NCBI RefSeq assembly: GCF_002099425.1
Contig: NW_018343971.1
Span: 20,391,001 to 20,455,000, forward strand
Direction: 5' to 3'
DNA length: 64,000 bases
DNA from: Phascolarctos cinereus
Lineage: Eukaryota > Chordata > Mammalia > Diprotodontia > Phascolarctidae
Each line of letters starts with the position of its first letter. The stretch's first letter is position 1. The notes under the pieces were generated by a model, which saw only the letters and a list, made by a program, of their open reading frames with translations, searched no databases and was not told the origin of the DNA. A program made the position numbers and the translations under genes. Below, in pieces: positions 31,240 to 42,155 of this stretch.

Positions 31240-31795
31240 ACTTGTTTCTCAAGTGTTTAACATCAATACACATTTTTGCTCAAATATTCCCTTGCTCAAG
31301 GGCTTTCAATGGCTCACAGTTGCCCTTAGGACAAAACAAACTTTTTGGTGGGGTGCTTAGCATCTGCCACAGTCTGGGTCCAACCTCAGACCCCCACCCC
31401 ATACACATACTCTATGTTTCAGACAAATTGGACAGCTATTACCTGAACCTGGCATTCTATCTTCCAATCCATGCATTTTGCACAAGTCACCCCCTATGCC
31501 TACAATGTACTCCCACCTTATCTTTACCTTTCAGCCCTTTTCTGTTATTTCAAATTTCAACTCAGGCATCACCTTGGCCCTGAAGCTTTCCCAGGTTCCT
31601 TTCCCCCTCTCTTCCCAATTATTCATATTCTTCCGCTCCTCTAATTACCATGTATTTATCTGTCTGACGCTCCTTGAGGGCAGAAACTGTTTGATCTTTC
31701 TCTTTGTATCACCAGCTCCAGCATGCGGCCTTGCACCAAGTAGGTGTCTAAAACCATGTTTGTTGAACTGGACTGAAGGCTTGCTGCAAATCTAG
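31240..31795 (+). mobile_element. LINE L2 3' end
   Basis: CAAGGGCTTTCAATGGCTCA, TCCTTGAGGGCAGAAACTGT and TTGCACCAAGTAGGTGTCTA in order. The 156-codon frame over it is a by-product of L2. Confidence 0.8.
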
Positions 31796-31799
31796 ACTT

Positions 31800-32080
31800 T
31801 TAAAAATGATTCTTCCCTGCTTTCACCATTTTGATGTTCTGTAAGTTCTGTGTCTCATTCGAGCAGAGAATTTGCAGGCCCACAGACTCCAGTTGTCTGT
31901 CTGAGGTAAGGCCCTAGATCCTGTGCCTTTAGGAGGCTTACTATGGTTCATATGGTCCTTCTGCATCTCACAGTTCTGGCAGCTCATTCACTTATTCAGA
32001 GGATAAAGAATTGGGATGTACTGATAGCTGATCCTGTTGATGGTATGTAACCCACAGCCTTCTGAGAAGACAGTTTGTTT
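31800..32080. other. Unassigned DNA
   Basis: No repeat recognised. CTGAGGTAAGG near 31900 would make a good splice donor but nothing pairs with it. Confidence 0.35.
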
Positions 32081-32083
32081 TAA

Positions 32084-32127
32084 GGTCTTCTCTGTCTCTG
32101 TCTCTCTCTGTCTCTGTCTCTCTCTTC
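32084..32127. repeat. (TCTCTG)n-type simple repeat
   Basis: Alternating TCTGTCTC and TCTCTCTG units. Confidence 0.9.
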
Positions 32128-32149
32128 TATAACTAATATACAAGATCCA

Positions 32150-32960
32150 AAAGTTCTACCTAATACCAAAGCCCATTTGATGAATCACAGACAAAAGCCC
32201 CCTGAGCACTAGGGAAGAAGAGTTAACTCACTTCTCTGTTATTTTCTTGTCTGATAAAACCATTATCACATTTATGGCCTTTACAATATAGAACTACATT
32301 CCTTTGATCATCTTATAAAATTAATTGATCCTGCTTATCTATTGTTCTATTTTGAATCATTTAATTGAGGACATTAAGGGAAGTAATGGTAACATGGAAG
32401 GCATTTATTAGGCCCTGATGTTCAAAACTGCTGTGTGATTTTCATAATCTAAATTTCTCTATAAGAGAATCCCATTCTTCTGGGAATTTACATATAGATC
32501 ACCTCTAGCCACAAATAATTCACTATTGCTTTAAGTCCTAAAGGGCAGACAGACAGAAACACAGTGGAAAAATCACTGCAGCCATACTTAACTTTAATTA
32601 TTCTTTTAAATCAGATATATACCCTGCAGTTAAATTCTCATAATTACACAGAAATTAAAAGTTTCTAAAAGCCTTAATTTCAACTTCAAATTTAAATGCA
32701 AATTAATGGAAAGGTTCCCCCCACCCTCCATACATTATGAGAGAGGATCATGTTGAAATTAAAGTAGATGACAGCACCAAGCCTCGCATCTTGCCCCAAA
32801 GAACTCCTTCTATCTCAGAATGGCTTTCTTTTGCAGGTCTCTCCCCATCTTCCCAATGACCCATTTGGGAACACATGAATGAATCCTGTCTCTACAAGGA
32901 CCAGCAGGAAGTCTAGAGTGTTTAGTGTTACTAGTGACTGGTGTGATCAGCTTATTCTGT
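32150..32960. other. Unassigned, A+T-rich, mostly non-repetitive DNA
   Basis: No known repeat. A perfect octamer ATGCAAAT joined to TAATGG lies near 32696-32708, a POU plus homeodomain type cluster. Confidence 0.45.
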
Positions 32961-33110
32961 TAAGTCCAACAAATATTAATTATGTATCTTCTATGAATAC
33001 ATGCCAGGTAAACAAAGAAGCCTTGACCTTAGGGAGCTTACATTCTATTGGTATAGGACAACAACCATGTGAACTATCAACAAGCATTTATTAAGGACCT
33101 ACTATGTGCC

Positions 33111-33357
33111 ATGGGGCAGCTAGGTGGCCCAGAGGATAGAGCTCTGGCCCTGAGTCAGGAAGACTCATCTTCCTGAGTTCAAATCTGGCCTCAGACACTT
33201 ACTAGCTATGTGACCCTAGGCAAATTACTTAACCCTGTTTGCCTCAGTTTCCTCATCTGTCAAATGAGATGGAGAAGGAAATGGCAAACTACTGTAGTAT
33301 TTCTGCCAAGAAAACCCCAATGGGGTCACAAAGAGTTAGACACAACTGAAAATGAGC
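33111..33357 (+). repeat. Marsupial SINE with RTE-type tail, target duplication present
   Basis: GGGGCAGCTAGGTGGCCCAG to AAGAGTTAGACACAACTGAA. ATGTGCC at 33104-33110 is repeated at 33358-33364. The host repeat reads through (CTATGTGCC / TGCCTGCCATGCACTGG). Confidence 0.92.
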
Positions 33358-33454
33358 ATGTGCCTGCCATGCACTGGGGCATACAAAGACAGAAACGAAA
33401 CACTCCCTAGGCTGAATAGCACATTCTATTGGGGGAGAGGGAATAACTTGTACG

Positions 33455-33710
33455 TGCATGTTGTTGTTCATTTCAGTCATGTCTGACTCTTCATGACCCA
33501 TTGGGTTTTCTTGGCAAAGATACTGGAGTAGTTTGTCATTTCCTTCTCCAGATCATTTGACTGATGAGGAAACTGAGGCAAACAGGGTTAAGTGACTTGC
33601 CCAGGGTCACAGAGCTAGTAAGTATCTGAGGCCAGATTTGAACTCAGGAAGATGAGTCTTCCTGACTCCAGGCCCAGCACTTTATTCATTTACCACCTAG
33701 CTGTCCTATG
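33455..33710 (-). repeat. Marsupial SINE with RTE-type tail, reversed
   Basis: Plus text CATTTCAGTCATGTCTGACT (tail), CTTGGCAAAGATACTGGAG, GAACTCAGGAAGATGAGTCT and ACCACCTAGCTGTCC (head). It faces the SINE at 33111, forming an inverted pair with a spacer of about 97 bp. Confidence 0.92.
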
Positions 33711-34435
33711 TGTATATAGATATATGCAAAATAGATACAAGTGATTTTGATGAGAAGGTCACTGGTAGTTAGAGGCATCAAGAGCAGTTTCATAAAGAAG
33801 AGCTGAGTCGTGAAGGAGGAGTTTTAAGGGTATAGAAGAGGGAGTGCATTCCAGGCATGAGGACAGCCAGTGCAAAGGCATGGGGGTAAAGGCAGAATGC
33901 TGTGTGTGAGGAATGGGAAGGAAGGCCTATTTGACTGGACTATAGAATATGTGAATGGGAGTGATGTGTAATAAAGCTGAAAGGGTATGTTGGGACCGGT
34001 TATGAAGGATTTTAAATGCTTATGCAAAACAAGTGTGAAATAATTTTTAAAAAATTCAGGAGAGAACACTGATGCCTGGGAGGATTAGGCAAGGCCTAAT
34101 CATGTAGTGGTGGTACCTGAGCTGTGTCTGGTGAGAAGCTGGCTATTCCAAGGGGCAGAAGTAAGAAAGGAGCACCTTCCAGTCATGTCATAGGGACTGT
34201 CCAGGTTCTAGGTGGAGGAGCTGGAGAGCTATATCTGGCTGGCAGCATGAAGATAGGGCACAGAGAGAAGAGCCTTGGTTTTCAAGGACCTACGAAGAAA
34301 ACTTTTTGCTTCAGCTCAATAGCTATTGTCTCTGTCCCTCACTCACAGCCCCAAGCTGTGTATAGAGCTAGAACAGCTATAAAATGTAGGTAAGACAGGC
34401 TGCCCTCACTCCCTTACTCTCTTCTTGCTTTAGAA

Positions 34436-34717
34436 TAGTGCTTCTTAAACTGTGGGTAGTGACCAGGAAAAATTTGGCAACAGTAAAAGGTTTCTGAACC
34501 GGCAAAGGCTGAAAATTAATTCAAAATCAAACGTGTAATGAATCTGAGGTGTTTCTGGCAATGCTTACCCATATTGCATCACAGACCTTCCCTGCAGCCT
34601 TGGCTTTGAACACAAAGCATCAGCACTTTGCACTGCACGTGCCCTCAGGCCACAGAAGGCCAAAGCTGCCAAAAATGCAAAAAGGGGTCAAGAATGGAAA
34701 AAATTTAAGATGCCCTG
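34436..34717 (+). mobile_element. hAT-type non-autonomous DNA transposon
   Basis: Terminal inverted repeats TAGTGCTTCTTAAACTGTGG (left) and, reversed from the right end, CAGGGCATCTTAAA. Flanked by 8-mers CTTTAGAA (34428-34435) and CTCTAGAA (34718-34725), one mismatch, matching the hAT-family TCTAGA-like preference. Internal AAAAATTTGGCAACAGTAAA is familiar. No transposase; the 65-codon frame inside is spurious. Confidence 0.82.
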
Positions 34718-34849
34718 CTCTAGAATACCTTCCCTTCATCTCCTGATTCTATCCAACTCTACCTCACCAGTTTAAAGTCCCACCTATCACTTCCATAAAA
34801 CCTTCTCCACTCACTCAACCCTTAATTGATCAATCCTTCCTCTCAGAGC

Positions 34850-35095
34850 TCCAGTGAGGGTGGAATGAATGGGGTTTTGCCCCAAGGCTCAGAATTTAGA
34901 GAGCATAAAAATTTAAAATAATGATTTTAAAAGTGTATAATTTTTACATTTCTTACATTTATACTTTGAAAATTCTTTCACTACTTAAGTTGTTAGATAC
35001 AAATGAGCTCAATCTCTCATTTAGCAAAAAGAATTAAATTTGAGCCTGTTGCATAGCAAACTTCTTCCCTTGGGCGGTGGCCCTGCCTAACCCCC
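34850..35095. mobile_element. Possible palindromic DNA-transposon relic
   Basis: The left end (GGGGTTTTGCCCCAAGG) is roughly the inverse of the right end (CCCTTGGGCGGTGGCCCTGCC). The A+T-rich centre is unassigned. No target duplication found. Confidence 0.35.
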
Positions 35096-35099
35096 CTCC

Positions 35100-35520
35100 C
35101 CAACTCTTCACTCCTCCTCCCTCACCCCCCAGGCAGATGCATCTCCCTTATTCCAAGAATTGGTAGTTCAGTATCTCCCCTTCTGCTCAACTGAATTTAT
35201 ATTAATTACTTCTTATACTTCTTACTCATTTACTTAATGAATTACAAATCTGATTTGGGAAGCATTTTTTGGGTTTACCTTGGGTGTATTTTGTGTTTCT
35301 TTCCTCAGGAGCCAAAGTCATTAGTTACTCTTCTGCCTCTCTTCTATGAATTCTATTATATGAATTCCACCCCTTTTGATCTACCAAACCCTACCACGTT
35401 TAGATAGTATTTTCCTAGAGGAAGATTGCTCTGGGTTTTCATCTATCCAGTCAAGGCCTAGCTTTTTCTTCTCCTAACTTCGGGGACTGGGATTAAGTCT
35501 TACTTCTGTTATTTTCCATA
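35100..35520. other. Unassigned pyrimidine-rich DNA
   Basis: No gene or clear repeat. Confidence 0.35.
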
Positions 35521-35524
35521 CTGA

Positions 35525-35700
35525 CTAAACAGGACCACATTTGGAGTCAGAGGACCTGTGTTTGAAAACCAATCTAGCTTCTCATTAGCTGGTGACTTTG
35601 GACAAATCACTTCCTTTTTCTGGGAATATAAAATAAGAGGGTTGGTCTAGATGACCTCTAAGGGAGTCCTTTTAAGCTCTAATTCTTATGATATCGTGCC
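35525..35700 (+). repeat. MIR SINE
   Basis: CATTTGGAGTCAGAGGACCT, GACTTTGGACAAATCACTTC and GGTCTAGATGACCTCTAAGG. Confidence 0.8.
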
Positions 35701-35864
35701 TGATTGATGGAACTAACTTGTCTTATACTGACTTAAACTTCCATGAACTTACCAAGAGAGACAACTAAGAATGGAAAATCTCACATATAATAAAAATAAT
35801 AATGAGTTAACATTTATATAATGATTTAAAATTTGTGAAGCAATATGTATGTACATGAGTTGAG

Positions 35865-36100
35865 TAGTTTTTCAGTCATGTCCGACTCTTCAGGATCCTA
35901 TTTGGGGTTTTCTCGGCAAAGATACTGGAGTATTTTGCCATTTCCTTTCTCAGATCATTTTACAGATGAGGAAACTGAGACAAATGGGGTTAAATGACTT
36001 GCCCAGGGTCACACAGCTACTAAGTGTCTGAGGCTGGATTTGAACTCAGAAAGATGAGTCTGGGCCCAGCACTCTATCTACTGCACCACCTAGTTGCTTT
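35865..36100 (-). repeat. Marsupial SINE with RTE-type tail, reversed
   Basis: TTTTCAGTCATGTCCGACTC, GGCAAAGATACTGGAGTATT, GGGTCACACAGCTACTAAGT and CACCACCTAGTTGC. Confidence 0.92.
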
Positions 36101-36147
36101 ATACATACATACAATATATAATACATAATCTCATTTGTTTCTGACGG

Positions 36148-36372
36148 GCAGGTAGGTGGGACAGTGGATAGAGCCCTGGGTCTACAGCCAGGAAGACCTG
36201 AATTCAAATACAGCCTCAGACACTGACTATGATTCTGGGAAGTCACTTAACTCAGTTTCCTCAATGGGAACGTAACAAAACCTACATCACAGGGCTGTTG
36301 TGAGATCTCATGGGATATCTGTAAAGCACTTAGCATAATGCCTGGTATATAGCAGTGCTGCATAAATTTTTA
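36148..36372 (+). repeat. tRNA-headed SINE with MIR/L2-like tail
   Basis: Head GGCAGGTAGGTGGGACAGTG joined to CAGGGCTGTTGTGAGATCTC and AAAGCACTTAGCATAATGCC, an L2-like 3' end. It is head-to-head with the SINE ending at 36100. Confidence 0.8.
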
Positions 36373-36394
36373 TTCTCTACCCCATCCCCCCTGT

Positions 36395-36540
36395 CCTTCA
36401 TAGCGGTTATTATCTTCATTTTACAGAGGAGGAAAACTGAGGTTTAGAGAGGTGATTTGCCCAGGGTCACATAGCTAGTGTATATCTATGATTCCCACTC
36501 ACTTCTTGACTCGAAATGTGGTGCTTCAATCACAAGACCA
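36395..36540 (-). repeat. MIR SINE, reversed
   Basis: ATCTTCATTTTACAGAGGAGG and GTGATTTGCCCAGGGTCACA. Confidence 0.8.
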
Positions 36541-36544
36541 AGCT

Positions 36545-37500
36545 GCATCTCAATTCTTGGTTCTCTATTAAAATATGGAAATATTGGAATCTTTCCAAAG
36601 GTTCCAATTGGCACCTGACAACCCTTCACTGATACAAATGCATCATTCATAGTAGCAGGCTCTAGATGCTGTTACCCTTTTGCCATATACAGCTGTGACC
36701 TGAGTCAGATTTAATATAAACCTAAACACTCTCCACCTCATCCTGGGTGGTGCATTGGATTTGTACGTAATGTCTTGATTGTTTCAGTGAAAACCATTTA
36801 GCCGAAAAATATTTTTTCCTGAGATAAGTGATGGTTCTTTAACATTTCCTCTTGGGTTGAAGTCCCCGAGAGAGATGAATGGGTCAAGCATGCTATTTGA
36901 CAAGTGTTACATCTGTAACAACACACAGAGACACAACAATGCTTGTGCTGGGGTGCCATCTTGCACCTGAGCCTGCTGGCAAAATGGTACCTGGGGGTAA
37001 TAGGAAATTTGAGAGCTTAGATAGATTAGGGCTCAAACTCGGCTGTCAGGAAGCACTTTACAGCCAAGAAGCCATTTTCTATAGCCATGATCTTACGTAA
37101 CCTCAGTGAGAGCCTTGGAGATTCATTTCATACCAGAAATGCAGATGGTTGACATTATGGTCTTTTGGGAAGATTTTTGGCCTAGATGGCTAAGTCTGTC
37201 TCTGTGAAATGGAGTATACTAGAATGACTGTCCAGAAGAAATAAAAAAGGTGGGGCGAAGGAATATTGTTTTCATTAGATTGTTGTAGGGGAAGAGAATG
37301 AAAGGCATGCCTCTTAACTTTACTGAAAAGATTGAAAGAATGAAAACAAATGGCAACCCTCCTCCATGTAATGACTATCTAAATGTGGGTGTTTTTTTTT
37401 TTAAGCTACAATGTAATGGAAAAGACAAAAGCTCATGCTTGTTAACACTGATAGAGTTTAATTGCTTAATATTTTTTGGAATTTCTTTATGTGGCATTGT
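36545..37500. other. Unassigned, mostly non-repetitive DNA
   Basis: No repeat recognised and no frame with a known domain. Confidence 0.4.
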
Positions 37501-37504
37501 GGGA

Positions 37505-37645
37505 CCAACTCGTGATAGGGGTTCAGGAAATCTAAGTGCTAGTTTTGGCTTTGACATTTGCTTCCTGGGTGACCTTTAGCTAGTCAGGACCTCTGAACCT
37601 CAGTTTCCTCATCTGTATAATGATGTCTGTCTTTCCCAGACCAGT
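37505..37645 (+). repeat. MIR SINE
   Basis: GGGTTCAGGAAATCTAAGTGC, then AACCTCAGTTTCCTCATCTG. Confidence 0.75.
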
Positions 37646-37664
37646 TCCTTTTTTTTTTTTTTTA

Positions 37665-37800
37665 ACTGTACAACACAATAATGTAAGTTCCTTGATGAGG
37701 TTGGGGACTGTTTTGTTTCTTTGTATTGCTATAGCCTTGCTCTGTTTGGAACATAGTTGGTGCTTGATAAATAAGTGTTCATTGAATTGAATTAAATTAC
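37665..37800 (+). mobile_element. LINE L2 3' end
   Basis: GTAAGTTCCTTGATGAGGTT, TTGGTGCTTGATAAATAAGT and TTCATTGAATTGAATT. Confidence 0.75.
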
Positions 37801-37984
37801 TATTGAATGCAGTATACTGAGTGGGTTCTTGAGGGGAACAGAGGATTTATATAAGACATCATTCCTGCCCTGTTGAATCTCCCAGTGTAGTTAATGGTGG
37901 ATACTACAAGAAAGTTCAAGTGATTAAAATCAGTCAATCAACAAATATTGTGCTTTCCTGGTATGAGGAGTAGTGGGAGTGGTA

Positions 37985-38215
37985 GTATTTATAATATGCC
38001 TTAAGATTTATAAAAGTGCTTTCTAAATACTATTTCATTTTTTATTCTCACAACAAACTCTGAAAGGTTGGTGCTTTTATTATTTTCATTTTACAGAAGA
38101 AGAAATGGAGGCAACAGAGGTTAAGTTACTTGCCCAGGGTCACACAGCTAGTAATTTTCTGAGGTTGGATTTGAATTCAGGTCTTCCTGACGACAGGACC
38201 ACCAAGCTGCCAAGA
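37985..38215 (-). repeat. MIR SINE, reversed, nearly full length
   Basis: TTTTCATTTTACAGAAGAAG, CTTGCCCAGGGTCACACAGC and TGAATTCAGGTCTTCCTGAC on the plus strand. Confidence 0.85.
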
Positions 38216-38600
38216 TGCCTGTGAGGTAGGCTAGGTAATATGCCAGGTCTTAGGGATACAAAAACAGAAATGAAACAGTCTTTATTCTCAAGGAGTTTGA
38301 CTCAATCCTTAAGACAAAATTTGCATAAATAAATATATACAAAATAAACATAAGGGAGACTCATTTTTTGGTGGGGAGGTTAGGGTAAGGAGGATGACAA
38401 CTGGCAGCTGGGGTGATAAGGAGAGGCCTTCGTTAACACAAGTGGCTCTTGAGCTATTTTGAAGGAAACAAGGGTTTCTAAGAGGCAGAGCCGCAGAAAG
38501 TGCTCATTTCAGAAATAGAAAATAGACAAGGCAAAGACGTGGAGACCAGGGCAGAGTGAAATGGGGGGAGGGGGGCAACATCAAATCCAGCTTGGCTGGA
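38216..38600 (+). repeat. Ancient mammalian interspersed repeat, family not assigned
   Basis: ATGCCAGGTCTTAGGGATAC, CTCAAGGAGTTTGACTCAAT, GGCAAAGACGTGGAGACCAG and TCCAGCTTGGCTGGACCACA. Confidence 0.5.
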
Positions 38601-38639
38601 CCACAGATTGTGAAAGGAGAGTGATGTGCATGGTAATAT

Positions 38640-38880
38640 AGTAGACAAACCCCTGAACTTGGCACCAGGAAGACTTGGGTTCAAATCCTGCCTAAGATAC
38701 TAGTTGTGTGACTCTAGGGAAGTCACTTAAATCTCTCTGCCTCAATTTCTTCATCTGTAAAATGGAGATGATAATAATAGCTAACCCCACAGGGTAGTTG
38801 TGAGGCTCAAATGAGGTAACATCTATAAAGCACCTTGCAAACATTAAAGTAGCATTCAAGTGCTAGTGATTATTATAAGA
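38640..38880 (+). repeat. MIR SINE
   Basis: CTTGGGTTCAAATCCTGCCT, GAAGTCACTTAAATCTCTCT, AAAATGGAGATGATAATAAT and AAAGCACCTTGCAAACATTA. Confidence 0.85.
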
Positions 38881-38884
38881 CGAT

Positions 38885-40065
38885 TGCTGTAACATACATT
38901 ATCATCTGATCAATACACGAGAGGATTACAAAACAAAGCACTGGGCTGCAAGGGTAAGAGACAGGAAAATTTTTTGAGGAAAGTTAAAAATGCTCCACAA
39001 ATGGAAGGCATTATTTTTGTTTGTTGTTTGTTTTAAATTAAGCTGAATACGACGACAGCAGTTTTATTTACACTGTGGACCACGAGAGGCATTGCTGAGC
39101 TGTTCCCAGACTGCTTATGCTTTGCACAGAAAGCTCACCAAGTTGCAGAAGTTTTTTTTTTTGGTTTTTTGTTTGTTTTTTTTTTTACTTGAAACACAAA
39201 CCATTATATCAATACTCTGGACACAAGCCTCTGTGGTTCAAGAATAGATTTAAGAAACAGAGTCCTCAGTTATAGTTGTGATTTTTCATGTGCCCTCAGA
39301 GGGAAGAGAAGAACTAAAACATTTATGATTCACTAGGGGAAAGCCACCACTGATTTTAATTCCAAAATACTGATGAAAGTTGGCAATTTCTTGCATTGAT
39401 ATTTTTTTAAAAAATCCACGATGCCAGCTCTAAATTGGCACTTAAAATTTGATCCCTATTGTTAGCCCTGCTGACAAATTATGGATACACATACAGAGGA
39501 TGTTTTTAAGTATCTTGCATATTTATGCTGACTTCATGGGAGGCTAGATTTCATTGCCCAGACGCTTTGCATATTTATGGAAGGGGGGCTGTCCATGGTA
39601 TGCTGTATATATGTTTATTGCCTCTCCATCTCTATTTACAGGCGTAATAAGTATTGATTCGAAAAAATTGTAATTGCCAGAAAAGCCTTGGTGAGTTAAC
39701 TGGAAATGATCTACTCTTCTGTATGCCGCATGCCATTTTAATGCTATTCTGGACTAATCACAGTGAACTACTTAACTGGTCTCCAGCTGATTAATAATGT
39801 TCTCCACTGCTTTTCTTTTTCTCTTTGCAGCTGCCAGATGGAATGGCGAAGATTAGTCAACACCGAATAATCAATGTTTACAGCTGAAAAAATGGTGTGT
39901 GCTCCACGCTGCATTTTGACCCCCTTTGATTGTTAAGTTAGAAGGCCCTCCAACCAATGCCTTTCAAATGCCCAAAGAAATGAAGAGGTCAGTGACTACC
40001 TTCAGTTTTCCTCACTTAAGACCAAAAAAATAAATGAAGTAACCTTCCCCACTGCACACCCTTCC
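38885..40065. other. Non-repetitive block with paired POU-like motifs; candidate regulatory DNA
   Basis: No known repeat over about 1.2 kb. TTGCATATTTATG occurs at 39515-39527 and 39567-39579, 52 bases apart. The block also holds CpGs (GAATACGACGACAGC; TATTGATTCGAAA; ATGCCGCATGCC) and a polypyrimidine-AG site at 39830. Confidence 0.5.
39831..39989 (+). other. Candidate exon (non-coding or short-coding)
   Basis: A strong acceptor-like tract ends in TTTTCTTTTTCTCTTTGCAG at 39830. Possible donors are ATG|GTGTGT (about 39894) and AGAG|GTCAGT (about 39989). All frames from the acceptor reach stops within about 20 codons, so if it is transcribed it is more likely a lncRNA or UTR exon than coding. 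Confidence 0.3.

Positions 40066-40068
<3 letters not shown>

Positions 40069-40112
<44 letters not shown>
40069..40112. repeat. (AC)n microsatellite
   Basis: About 22 uninterrupted AC units. Confidence 0.97.
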
Positions 40113-40114
<2 letters not shown>

Positions 40115-40339
40115 TTACTTGTGTTATGATCATTTAAGCTTCATGGCTCCTCACAAAACAAACTCAATACTTTAGGTGTAGTTTTGTGTTCTGTTGTGCT
40201 ATCTACACAAGGGATGTCTGATCAGCTCATCATGACCAAACAAGCTTACTGTTTTTCATCCTCAAAGATGATGAAATGACAGACCCAGAGCCAATTTTTC
40301 TATGATGGAGGAATGAATCTCATACTTTTGCCTAGCTTA

Positions 40340-40605
40340 GAAGGTAACAAGTTTTAGCAGAGTCAGAGGGCCTGTGTTCAAATCCTTCCTTTGATGTCTA
40401 CTCTTTGGGTGACTTTGAACATGTCACTCAAACTCCTTAAGCCATAATTTCTTCTGTAAATTGGTGGGACCTACTTGAAAGCAGTAATTATCTCTTGCCT
40501 GTCTTTACATCCAGATGCCTGTCACATAGTTGACGCTTAACAATACTTGTTGTCTGACTCACGAGATGACTTCCAGGGTTCTTTCCAGCTCTCTCTCTAT
40601 GACCA
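40340..40605 (+). repeat. MIR with an L2 end in its middle
   Basis: MIR head 40340-40460 (GTGTTCAAATCCTTCCTTTG), L2-type 3' end 40463-40560 (GATGCCTGTCACATAGTTGA), then a MIR-like close 40562-40605 (GATGACTTCCAGGGTTCTTT). Confidence 0.6.
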
Positions 40606-40639
40606 TGTGACTCAATTATGACTAAGCACATGTGAAATC

Positions 40640-41190
40640 ACAGGATTTAGAGCTGGAAGAGACCTCATAGAACCAGTGGGGCCCAGACTGGTAATGTGAA
40701 TATGGTTCTATAGCCATAGGACCATAGAATTGAATTGCCATGTGTGAGGATATTTCTGTGGGAAAATGCCTTTAGAGTCCAAAACTGGGAGGCCAAGGAC
40801 ACATTTTCCTTACGCCTTGAGGGAGGTGGGATTCACACCTAACAGGTGGTGAGAATGGCAGACTATTCCCAGGCCCAAGCCATTGGTGGTACCTTTTGTG
40901 ATCTAGAATGGGGATTCTTCTAGGGCAGGGAGTAAAGGAGAGGAAGGAAAGACCTTCGAGGCATGGAGGAGTAAGAAGCCATGGAGACTCAGGATATACT
41001 TCTTAGTTCTAGCTTGGTTCTTATCTCAGAGATGGAAGGGACCTTACAGATTATCTAGGGCAACTCCTTCATTTTATAGATATGGAAACTAAGTTCTGGA
41101 GAAGTTGGAGGACTGGCCCAAGGTCAAGAAATGGGTTAGTGGGAGATCTAGGACCATAGCCCAAGTCACCTACTTCCCCGTTCATTGTTC
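40640..41190 (-). repeat. MIR, reversed, with a central unassigned segment
   Basis: The flanks are reversed MIR (GGATTTAGAGCTGGAAGAGA on the left; ATGGAAGGGACCTTACAGAT and CATTTTATAGATATGGAAAC on the right). About 40675-41010 between them is unassigned. Confidence 0.5.
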
Positions 41191-41199
41191 TTTTCATTA

Positions 41200-41915
41200 A
41201 TAATAATTTTTTAAAAAGCAAACAAAAAACCCTCTGGCAGACTAATTACAAATGTCTAGTTTCTCCACATTTTCTTATTCTTCAGGAAGCTTGCAGCTCT
41301 TTTGAAGTTTCTGTTTCTTCCAGGGAGGGGAAGAAAAGCTGTATCTCCTCCTTTTCAGCCCAGTCCAACTCACTCAAACTGGGACAGCTCAGGTGGCTAT
41401 TATTTCTTAAAGAAATTTAACTAATGAGAAAAGTTTCCATGATGAGACAGCCAAAAGAGTCCAGTTAGCAAACACTTGATCCTTTTGCAGAGAAGACAGA
41501 CAAGGCATCCAAGAGCTATCCCAGATTGGAGTACAAATTAATTTGAATACATCATGGAAGTGGAGTATGGATGATTATGCCTCAGAAAACAGTGAAAAGC
41601 AATTGAAAATGAGCTTGTGGAAAACATGATGTGGAAATTCAGCTAAGCTGGATCATTCCAAGAGTATTTGTAGGTGCAAAGGAAAGGAAAACAACAAACA
41701 GATGTGAAATGAGCCAGATAAAGCTGTTGTTTCTAGAGAGATGTGATTCCATCAGGAATAGTAAGGGATATTATAATCTGGGTACCTGATCTATCATGTG
41801 AGGGAAAAGCAGCAAAATTTAAGAAGAGCTCTGGACCAGAATAAATATCGACTTAAGAAATCCATGTTAGAGGTGACACAATTTAAAGGTTCTCAGGAAT
41901 AGACTTCCAAGGAAT
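41200..41915. other. Unassigned DNA
   Basis: Possibly more of the RTE LINE that is clear from 41920, but I could not align it. Confidence 0.35.
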
Positions 41916-41919
41916 TTTA

Positions 41920-42155
41920 ATGAGGAAGATTCCAAAGGAATTTAAAAGATCACGGACGATATTACATCTCCACAAAAAAAAGGAGAAAGATGATACCAAT
42001 AAATACCAATCCATATGACCATTCTCTTCTCCCTAAAAAAATCTTCCTAAGAATGGTCTATAAGTACATTGAAGGTATTCCTGATGAAAACACAGTCAAG
42101 AGATAGGCTTTCATAGATAATTCTCTACAATTTGATCAGAACACAGCATGTATGA
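41920..42155 (+). mobile_element. RTE-type LINE, reverse-transcriptase fragment
   Basis: Translation IPKEFKRSRTILHLHKKK then EKDDTNKYQSI matches the RTE/BovB RT segment (IP..W..S..vLihKKGd..d..NYRPI). A second frame gives FLRMVYKYIEGIPDEN, the next RT block. Broken by a stop and frame change. A different part of RTE from the pieces near 15000. Confidence 0.75.

Larger units (their letters stand above)
32970..34290 (+). repeat. Ancient mammalian interspersed repeat split by two SINEs
   Basis: Left: GGGAGCTTACATTCTATTGG and CATTTATTAAGGACCTACTA. Middle: TGCCATGCACTGGGGCATAC. Right: CATTCCAGGCATGAGGACAG, GCCAGTGCAAAGGCATGGGG and GTTATGAAGGATTTTAAATG. The pieces are separated by SINEs at 33111-33357 and 33455-33710. 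Confidence 0.55.

Noticed and set aside
31113-31583. 156-codon plus-strand frame
   Set aside because: Covers MIR and L2 tail sequence.
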